From positions 1,984,001 through 2,048,000 of the forward strand of contig NZ_CP160398.1 of the NCBI RefSeq assembly GCF_040729435.1: a stretch of 64,000 bases of DNA, read 5' to 3'. A program made the translations under genes and the position numbers. The notes below the pieces were generated by a model. The model was given only the letters and a program-made list of their open reading frames with translations. It was not told the DNA's origin and did no database searches. This DNA is from Pseudomonas sp. HOU2. Lineage in GTDB: Bacteria > Pseudomonadota > Gammaproteobacteria > Pseudomonadales > Pseudomonadaceae. Within the stretch, counting starts at the first letter, position 1, and each line of letters opens with the position of its first letter. This document shows positions 54,894-62,700 of the stretch, in pieces.

Positions 54894-55529
54894 GTGGGCT
54901 GGCTGATTCTGGCGCTGATGGGTGCGGTGACCTTTCTCTACGGTGTGAGCACCCATGCGGCGCTGCTGTGCCTGTTGGTCAAACCGTTGCCGGTGCTGGC
55001 ACTGCTCGGCTGGCTACACGACGCGCCACCCAGCGACTATCGACGCTGGATCAGCCTGGGGCTGATTTTCTCTGTGCTCGGTGATGTGTTGCTGGCGTGG
55101 CCGGGTGATTTGTTTGTGTTTGGCCTCGGTGCGTTTCTGGTCGCGCATCTGGCGTACCTCAAGGCTTACCTCAGCGATTGCAAGCGTTTGGCGCTCTTGC
55201 CGCTGGTGCTCGCGCTCGGCGTCGGCGCGGTGCTGCTGGGGATTTTGATTTCCAGTGGCCTCGGGCCGTTGCTTGTGCCAGTGCTCGTCTATGGCACCGC
55301 GATCAGCGCGATGCTCTGGCGCGCCCTCGCTCGCCTCGGCACTGACGTGCCAAAGCGCTCGGCGTTGCTGGCGGCGGCGGGGGCGCTGGCGTTCGTGTTC
55401 TCCGACAGTGTGATTGGCATCGACCGCTTTGTGTCGCCGTTTCACGCCGCGCCGTACGTGATCATCCTCAGTTACTGGCTCGGACAGTGGGGGATCACGG
55501 CCTCCGCGTTCTCCAAAAACCCCCACTAA
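54894..55529 (+). CDS. Lysoplasmalogenase-like (YhhN/TMEM86 family) membrane protein
   Basis: An integral membrane protein of 211 residues with about eight helices. LVKPLPVLALL, SLGLIFSVLGDVLLA and VFSDSVIGIDRF hold the conserved lysine and aspartates of the YhhN family, whose eukaryotic members cleave the vinyl ether bond of lysoplasmalogen. The bacterial substrate is uncertain. The start is a GTG three bases after the inhibitor stop, so the two genes are likely coupled. Confidence 0.87.
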   Translation: MGWLILALMGAVTFLYGVSTHAALLCLLVKPLPVLALLGWLHDAPPSDYRRWISLGLIFSVLGDVLLAWPGDLFVFGLGAFLVAHLAYLKAYLSDCKRLALLPLVLALGVGAVLLGILISSGLGPLLVPVLVYGTAISAMLWRALARLGTDVPKRSALLAAAGALAFVFSDSVIGIDRFVSPFHAAPYVIILSYWLGQWGITASAFSKNPH

Positions 55530-55533
55530 CCCC

Positions 55534-55666
55534 TGTGGCGAGGGAGCTTGCTCCCGCTGGGTTGCGAAGCGACCCCAAAATCGCCACACGAGATACTTCA
55601 GGTATATCCGGTAATCAGGTTTTGCGACTGCTGCGCAGCCGAGCGGGAGCAAGCTCCCTCGCCACA
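55534..55666. repeat. REPIN, family 1
   Basis: Perfect inverted pair of the family 1 core, starting five bases after the lysoplasmalogenase-like stop. Confidence 0.91.
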
Positions 55667-55773
55667 GGTGTGTGCTTAAGGCTTGCTTGCGGCGCTTTAT
55701 CAGACAACCCAAGCATCCCAGCTCCAGTTTGGCTAAAATGCCGGCCTTTTCCACCGACACCGCCGGAACCGCC

Positions 55774-56517
55774 GTGAGCAAAGAACCCGATCGCATTTTC
55801 GCCCAGCCGATGGCCCAGGTGCCTGACTTCGCCTTCAACGAGGACGTGGTGCGGGTGTTCCCGGACATGATCAAGCGCTCGGTGCCGGGTTATCCGACCA
55901 TCGTCGAAAACCTCGGCGTGCTGGCGGCGCAGTTCGCACAACCGAACAGCGTGCTGTACGACCTCGGTGCTTCGCTCGGCGCCGTGACTCAGGCCCTGCG
56001 CCGTCATGTGCGCACCGACGGTTGCCGGGTGATCGCGGTGGATAACTCGGCGGCGATGGTCGAACGCTGCCGTGAATACCTCAATGGTCAGGATTCGATG
56101 TTCCAGGAGTTACTGCCGGTCGAAGTGATCGAAGGCGACATTCTCGCGCTCGAGTTCAAACCGGCCTCGGTGGTGGCGCTGAACTTCACCCTGCAATTCA
56201 TCGCCCCCGAGCAGCGCACTGCGTTGCTCTCGCGTATCCGCCAGTCGCTGCTGCCCGGCGGCGCGCTGATTCTGTCGGAGAAGCTGCGCTTCAACGATGC
56301 CGAAGAACACGCGCTGCTCACTGATCTACACGTCGCGTTCAAACGCGCCAACGGCTACAGCGAACTGGAAATCGCCCAGAAGCGCAGCGCCATCGAAAAC
56401 GTCATGAAGCCCGACAGCCTCGAAGAACACCGCGAACGCCTGCTGGCCGCCGGGTTCTCGAAAGTCGTGCCGTGGTTCCAGTGTCTTAACTTTGCCTCGT
56501 TGATTGCCTTGCCATGA
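55774..56517 (+). CDS. cmoA: Carboxy-S-adenosyl-L-methionine synthase
   Basis: A SAM-dependent enzyme of 247 residues, the normal CmoA length, that makes carboxy-SAM from SAM and prephenate for tRNA wobble uridine modification. Motif I is [18 protein letters not shown], followed by [13 protein letters not shown] and the [14 protein letters not shown] segment. The GTG at 55774 ([12 protein letters not shown]) is the start because the conserved N-terminus begins there; upstream in-frame ATGs lie in the REPIN region. It overlaps cmoB by four bases. Confidence 0.93.
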   Translation: MSKEPDRIFAQPMAQVPDFAFNEDVVRVFPDMIKRSVPGYPTIVENLGVLAAQFAQPNSVLYDLGASLGAVTQALRRHVRTDGCRVIAVDNSAAMVERCREYLNGQDSMFQELLPVEVIEGDILALEFKPASVVALNFTLQFIAPEQRTALLSRIRQSLLPGGALILSEKLRFNDAEEHALLTDLHVAFKRANGYSELEIAQKRSAIENVMKPDSLEEHRERLLAAGFSKVVPWFQCLNFASLIALP

Positions 56518-57470
56518 TTGATCTGTCCCCCCTCGCCCGCCGTCTGGCCGGTACCCCGCTGGCCGATTGGGCCAACACCCTGCAAGTGCAACTCGACAAG
56601 AAAATGGAGAAGGGCCACGGCGATCTGGAGCGTTGGCAAAGTGCACTAGATGCGTTGCCGAAACTTGCGCCGACTGAAGTCGATCTGCTCAACGGCCTGA
56701 AACTCGACACCGACTGCGACGACGCAACCCGCGCGCAAATGCGCACCGCGCTGATGGGCCTGTCGCCGTGGCGCAAGGGGCCGTTCGACCTGTTCGGCGT
56801 ACACGTCGACACCGAATGGCGCTCGGACTGGAAGTGGTCGCGGGTCGCCCCGCATCTGGATCTGAAAGGCAAACGCATCCTCGATGTCGGTTGCGGCAAC
56901 GGTTACTACATGTGGCGCATGCTCGGCGCCGGTGCCGACAGCGTGATCGGCGTCGATCCGAACTGGCTGTTCTTCTGCCAGTTCCAGGCCGTGCAGCGTT
57001 ATCTGTCCGAGCCGAATGCCTGGCACCTGCCATTCCCGTTCGAAGACCTGCCGCCGAACCTCGAAGGCTTCGACACAGTGTTTTCGATGGGTGTGTTCTA
57101 CCACCGGCGTTCGCCGATCGAGCATTTGCTGGCGCTGAAGGATTGCCTGGTCAAGGGCGGCGAACTGGTGCTGGAAACGCTGGTGGTTGAAGGCGACAAG
57201 CATCAAGTGCTGGTACCGGAAGATCGCTACGCGCAGATGCGCAACGTGTGGTTCCTGCCATCGGTGCCGGCGCTGGAATTATGGCTGCGCCGCGCAGGCT
57301 TCACCGATATTCGTTGCGTGGACGTCAGCACCACCACCGTTGAAGAACAGCGCGGTACCGAGTGGATGAAGTATCAGTCGTTGAGCGACTTCCTTGATCC
57401 GGAAGATCACAGCAAGACTATCGAAGGGCTTCCGGCGCCGATGCGCGCGGTCATCGTTGCGAAGAAGTAA
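56514..57470 (+). CDS. cmoB: tRNA U34 carboxymethyltransferase
   Basis: A protein of 318 residues that transfers the carboxymethyl group from carboxy-SAM to 5-hydroxyuridine at position 34 of tRNAs. The signature [20 protein letters not shown] is followed by the SAM site [20 protein letters not shown] and the [20 protein letters not shown] segment. It is translationally coupled to cmoA (ATGA). A palindromic repeat follows the stop. Confidence 0.95.
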   Translation: MIDLSPLARRLAGTPLADWANTLQVQLDKKMEKGHGDLERWQSALDALPKLAPTEVDLLNGLKLDTDCDDATRAQMRTALMGLSPWRKGPFDLFGVHVDTEWRSDWKWSRVAPHLDLKGKRILDVGCGNGYYMWRMLGAGADSVIGVDPNWLFFCQFQAVQRYLSEPNAWHLPFPFEDLPPNLEGFDTVFSMGVFYHRRSPIEHLLALKDCLVKGGELVLETLVVEGDKHQVLVPEDRYAQMRNVWFLPSVPALELWLRRAGFTDIRCVDVSTTTVEEQRGTEWMKYQSLSDFLDPEDHSKTIEGLPAPMRAVIVAKK

Positions 57471-57500
57471 TCCAACCTTTCAAACACCGCGGTGCCCCCC

Positions 57501-57648
57501 CCCTCACCCCAGCCCTCTCCCCAGGGAGAGGGAGCCGATCTTGGGGCTCTTCGAAACTTGAGTTCGACTCGATAACTCAGGTCGGCGGATCTCGCCCATC
57601 CAACCCGGTCAGTCCCCTCTCCCTCTGGGAGAGGGTTAGGGTGAGGGG
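57501..57648. repeat. Inverted repeat, family 6 (CCCTCACCC...CCCTCTCCC type)
   Basis: CCCTCACCCCAGCCCTCTCC on the left inverts against GGGAGAGGGTTAGGGTGAGG on the right around an 80-base centre. The right arm codes for the last residues and stop codon of tadA. Confidence 0.88.
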
Positions 57649-58136
57649 CTTTTTGCTCGGCGAGCACGGAAGAATTCGGTCAGCACTGCTCCACATTCTT
57701 CGGCCAGTACCCCACCTTCATACAACACCCGGTGATTCAAAAAGCCCTGGGTAAAGAACTGTCCCTGACTCTGCACGATCCCGGCCTTCGGCTCCAGCGC
57801 GCCATACACCACACGGGCAATCCGCGAATGCACGATCAGCCCGGCGCACATGCTGCACGGCTCCAGCGTCACGTAGAGGGTGCTGCCCGGCAGGCGATAG
57901 TTGCTCACCGCTTGCGCGGCGGCGCGGATCGCGACCATTTCCGCGTGAGCACTCGGGTCACTGGTGGTGATCGGGCAGTTGAAGCCGCGACCAACAATCT
58001 CGCCGTCCTGCACCAGCACCGCGCCGACGGGCACTTCGCCCAGCGCCGCGCCCTGCTCGGCAAGGGCCAGGGCTTCGCGCATGAAATCGCGGTCACGGCT
58101 GCGGTCGATGATCGCGGCGGGGCGAATCTGGCGCAT
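57636..58136 (-). CDS. tadA: tRNA-specific adenosine deaminase
   Basis: A zinc deaminase of 166 residues that converts A34 to inosine in tRNA-Arg(ACG). The zinc site is H64-A-E66 and P93-C94-S-M-C97, with E66 as the proton shuttle. The start is the ATG at 58134-58136, which overlaps the oxidase stop by one base (TGATG). The last residues, KSPSP, and the stop are encoded by the arm of the family 6 repeat, so the native C-terminus may have been replaced by insertion of the repeat. Confidence 0.93.
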   Translation of the reverse strand: MRQIRPAAIIDRSRDRDFMREALALAEQGAALGEVPVGAVLVQDGEIVGRGFNCPITTSDPSAHAEMVAIRAAAQAVSNYRLPGSTLYVTLEPCSMCAGLIVHSRIARVVYGALEPKAGIVQSQGQFFTQGFLNHRVLYEGGVLAEECGAVLTEFFRARRAKSPSP

Positions 58137-59512
58137 CACTTCACCTCGATGGCGGCCATCAGGCCGGTTTCCATGTGGTCGATCACGTGGCAATGGAACA
58201 TCCATACCCCCGGGTTATCCGCCACCAGCGCCACTTGTGCACGCTCGTTCTTGCCCAGCAGATACGTGTCGGTGAAGTACGGCGTGATCTTGTGCCGGTT
58301 CGACGCAATCACCTTGAAACTCATGCCGTGCAGGTGGATCGGGTGCTGGTATTGGGTCATGTTCTTCAGTTCGAAGATGTAGCTCTGGCCCAGCTTCAGA
58401 CTGGCAATCGGCCGATCGGCGCAGGTCTTGTCGGTGATGTCCCAGGCCTTGCCGTTGATCTGCCACAGGCTCGGCGGTTTGCCGTTGTCGACGTTGACCG
58501 ACACCGAACCGACCCATTCGAAATTGAAGTTGAGTTTCTCGGCATTCGCCAGATCCGGCTCGGCCACCGGGTTGGCGGGCAAGGCTTTCGGCCACTCGGT
58601 CGGTGCATCGTTATTGGCCACCGAGCGCAGAGTCCCCAGGCGTACCGGGCCGTTGCGCAGCGACAATTCTTCACCGGCCGGTGGCGCCTTGATCGCCAGG
58701 CAGATACGCATGCCCGGCCCCAGCCAGTATTCCTTGCCCAAGGGGCGCGGCTCGACCGGGTTGCCGTCCAGCGCATAGATCTGCGCTTCGACGCCGGGGA
58801 TGTTGATGCGATACGTCAGGGTGTTGTCGAGGTTGAGCAAACGCACCCGGGTGATCTGCCCCGCCGGCAACTCGATCACCGGCGATGGCACGCCGTTGAT
58901 GGTCGACAGCCGCCCCGCCGTGCCGCCACGTGCCGCTTCGCGAGGAATGCTGAACTCGACGAAATTGCCCTCGTCGTCGATGTGCCAGTTCTTCAGGCTC
59001 AAGGTCTTTTCGTACTTGAAACCAGTGGGTTCGCGCTCTTCGACAATCAACGGCCCGACCAGCCCGCGCCCCAGCTCTTCGCTGCTGCTGACATGCGGGT
59101 GATACCAGTAGCTGCCGGCGTCCGGCACGCGGAATTTGTAATCGAAGTATTCACCGGGCAGCACCGGCAATTGCGAGACGTACGGCACGCCGTCCATCTC
59201 CAGCGGCAGACGGATGCCGTGCCAGTGAATGGTGGTCGCCACCGGCAGATGGTTGATGAAGCGCACCCGCAGCCATTCGCCCTGACGCACCCGCAACTCC
59301 GTGCCCGGCGCCGACGGGCCGAACGCCCAGGCTTCGGTCTTGTGTCCCGGCACCAGCTCGACGTCCAGTGGCGCCGCGATCAGCTCGTAGTCGTGGCCCG
59401 CGTCAGCATCGGCCATCTTGCCCAGCCAGTAGCGCGACGCGCCTCCCGCTCCGACTCCAACGACAACAAGACCGGCCAGGCCACCGAGGATTTGGCGACG
59501 GGTAAAGGACAT
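58136..59512 (-). CDS. Tat-exported multicopper oxidase
   Basis: A periplasmic multicopper oxidase of 458 residues. The N-terminus has a twin-arginine signal (SFTRRQILGGLAG). Copper ligands are present: HWHG at 96-99, W136-Y-H-P-H140, HPIHLHG and HCHVIDHMETGL near the end, the last holding the type 1 site with a methionine. It reduces oxygen while oxidising copper or organic substrates; the close family includes CueO/CopA-like and laccase-like enzymes, which I cannot separate here. ATG 59512 begins the Tat peptide; the longer frame adds 42 unlikely residues. tadA overlaps its stop. Confidence 0.88.
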   Translation of the reverse strand: MSFTRRQILGGLAGLVVVGVGAGGASRYWLGKMADADAGHDYELIAAPLDVELVPGHKTEAWAFGPSAPGTELRVRQGEWLRVRFINHLPVATTIHWHGIRLPLEMDGVPYVSQLPVLPGEYFDYKFRVPDAGSYWYHPHVSSSEELGRGLVGPLIVEEREPTGFKYEKTLSLKNWHIDDEGNFVEFSIPREAARGGTAGRLSTINGVPSPVIELPAGQITRVRLLNLDNTLTYRINIPGVEAQIYALDGNPVEPRPLGKEYWLGPGMRICLAIKAPPAGEELSLRNGPVRLGTLRSVANNDAPTEWPKALPANPVAEPDLANAEKLNFNFEWVGSVSVNVDNGKPPSLWQINGKAWDITDKTCADRPIASLKLGQSYIFELKNMTQYQHPIHLHGMSFKVIASNRHKITPYFTDTYLLGKNERAQVALVADNPGVWMFHCHVIDHMETGLMAAIEVK

Positions 59513-59738
59513 GAACTCAACTACCTCACGTATCTGCTTCGGGCACCGGGCCCGCAAAAGGCAAATACGATACACCTGCAATTGCGAAACAGTAAGGGCA
59601 GCGCGGCGGATGGACGCAGTTGCGCCTCGCGCGTACACGATTTCGACTGCTCAGGTGACATAACTATGTAGTGCACATACATCGAACAGCCGGGCCATCC
59701 TGTGCCACCCGTTTCTCAAGGACAGAGAGCCCGAACAT

Positions 59739-62700
59739 ATGCCCAACCCGATGCCCAACGCCGCCGACAAGGCCGCGCTCAAGGCGATTGCCGCCACCGT
59801 CATCCAGACCTGCCCGAGCCTGCAGGACGCCGCTCGACAGGTCGCCAGCGACTTGCTGATCAAATACCAGGTCCACGACCTCGACCCGGATCACGTGTAT
59901 TTCCACCGCTTCGACGCCTCGCAAAGCAGTTCGAAAGCCTTCACCGGCTGGGAGCATGTGCACGCCACGCCCACTTCAAGCATGACCCTGACCCAGTTGG
60001 TGATTCACCGCTTCCGCGTCGCCGATCAGGACAACGCCGACCTGCTCGACGTCTATGGCGGTTTCTACACTGCCGGTCCCGATGCCCGCACCTTCGATGA
60101 ACGCAATGAAGTGCGCCTGCACGGCAACGACGTGCTCAAGGACTTCTGGAGCATCGATTTCAGCGCCCTGTACGACGCTCAACTGAACGCATTCTGGAAC
60201 ACCAGCGGCAGCGACTTTCGTACCCTGGCCAAGTGCAACTTTCTGATCAAAGCACTGCAGGCGCGGGACAAACGCCAATTGAGTGACGAGGACTTCCTGT
60301 TCGTCACGCAAGCGGTGATCGGCCCGCTGACCTGGCCAGTCAGCCTGTCAACGCTGCAGGCTCGACATGCTTGCACGAGCAGCGTATGCACGCTGGACCT
60401 TGCCGGTTACGCCGCGATCAACGTCCTGCGTTTCGTCGCGCCCAAGGGTCGGCAGATTCTTTACCTGCCTGGTGAAGCCGATGCCTTTCAAGTAGTGGAA
60501 ACCGTCACTGACCTGCACTTCTGGATCCTGCAGCGGATGAACACACCTGCGGCGCGCGAGACATTCCTTGCGCATTTTTCGCTGGCCGACCGGCAGCAGA
60601 TCAACGCCAATCTTGGTGACCTGATGAATCGCCTGGTGGCTACGTGGGGCCGATACGACCATTCGCTGATCAATCAGGACAACCGCGCGGTCAGTGGCGA
60701 CGCCTTCACCTGGCTGAGTGACTCGACCCGCACGGCGATGTTTGCCGAAGCCAGCCTGTCCCTGACCTCCAACGGTGACCTGCGCAAGAAGCTGTGGATC
60801 GGCTACCTCAGCGCCGGGGTCAAGGTGTTCGGGCCAATGGCCGTGGTCGGCTGGCCAGTCGCATTGCCGGTGATCGGCGCCAGCATCGCCAGCATGGGGC
60901 TGAACATCGATCAGGCGGTCAATGGCAAAACCGCCGCCGAGCGCAAGGCCGGGATTCTCGGCGCAGTGCTCAGCGGCATCGACATGCTGTTCAACCTGTT
61001 GGTGCTCAAAGGCCCCGGATCGCTGGAGGAAGTTGGCCCGCAGATTGATGCTGCCGAAGCGACAGAGATGGCTGACCTGATTGAAAGTCAGCCGAAAAAT
61101 CCGCAGCCGGTGACGCCGCAATCAGTACCCCTGCCCGATTCGCCCGCGACTCCCCACCCGGGCATACCGGAGTCGTTCAGGATCAACCGGGTCCTGGGTG
61201 ATGACACGCTGATCAACGATCCCGGAAAATTCCGTGGTATCCACAGACTGGCGTCCAATCCGTCGTCCGCGATCGTGCTCGACGACAATGCCTACTACGT
61301 ACGCTTCGAACAAAACATCAACGGTCGTGGCACGTGGGCAATCATCGATCCGACCCGGCCCGAGGCATTTTCAGGTTCGATTCCCGTCCGGATGAACGCC
61401 GAAGGAAACTGGGAAGTTGCGCCCAGACCGGGGCTTCGCGGCGGTAGTGATGCGCCCATGATCGCGGGTGCAGGCGCAGTCAGTGAACCCGCAGTCGAAC
61501 AGTGGGCGCAGACACCCGGCATCCATGTGCCTGGACTCGATGATCCGGCGATGCGCGCCTGGGCGCTCGGCGGCCCGGATCTGCAAGGCCAGTTCCGTCG
61601 GGCCTGGACGCTGGGAGGCATCGACATGCACAGTGTGATCCGACCCGAAACCGAAGCAGGCAATGCACTCATGCCGACTGCACATGAGGTCATCTCGTTA
61701 AGCGAGTTCGATCTGGCGCAGGAGCAACCGCGTGCGACGCTGATCAGCGATGCCACTGCCTGGTACGAACTGCATCCGCCTGTTCCACGCCCGCCGCTCA
61801 CGACGCCGGCTCCCGTCGCCAGCCCGAGCGAGCTGCTCGAGTCCGCGCTGTCGGAAAAACCCGGGCTGGTCATCGGCGAAAGCCGGGGCAGTATCGGCAG
61901 CAAGAAACTGCTCATCGAAGACATGCCCAATCTTGCCCGCAACGGTGTGAAGACCCTGTATCTGCAAGAACTGCTGGCCAACGTCAATCAACTGGATCTG
62001 GATGCTTTCGCCCGCACCGGGGAAATGTCCGAAGAACTGCAAAACTATCTGAGCCGAATCGACTTCAGGGCCGGCAATGATCCGGATGGCAAATTCAATC
62101 TCATGGCCTTGATCAAAGCCGCCAACGCCCAACGTATTCGGATTCAGGCGATCGACCTGTCGAGCACATACAACATCAACAAAGACTCAATGCAGCCCGT
62201 GCCCAACAGTCAGATGGCGCGCAGCTTTTTCGCCAGCGAGGTCATCCGCTTTCATCAGGAACTCAATGGTCCGGGCAAATGGGTGGCGCTGGTCAATCAG
62301 GAAAACATGAGCGCCTTCCGCGGCTATCAAGGCATCAGCGAGCAGACCGACGCCTTGAGCGTGCGTGTCGATGATGTGGCGCCCGGGCAGGCCCGGAGTA
62401 TCGGCTCCGACCCTGGCCTGGCGGTGGAGTACGCCGACTACCCCGACTCTCCGGTCGAAGAACTGGCTGGCGGCCTCAGTGACCCCGACAGCATTCAGAA
62501 CCTGATCAAAGGCGATTGGCGGGTGCAAGTGGAAACGCCTTGGGCGTACCGCCCCCCACAGGACTTGCGAGCACTGCTGCCGGAACCGGGGATGTTCACG
62601 TTTCAGCGCTACCGCAGCAGCCTGCTGGTGGTCTACCGAAATGCCGAACGCCACATGGCCGACAGCGTGATCAGAATGACCCCTGCTGGCCGATTCAATC

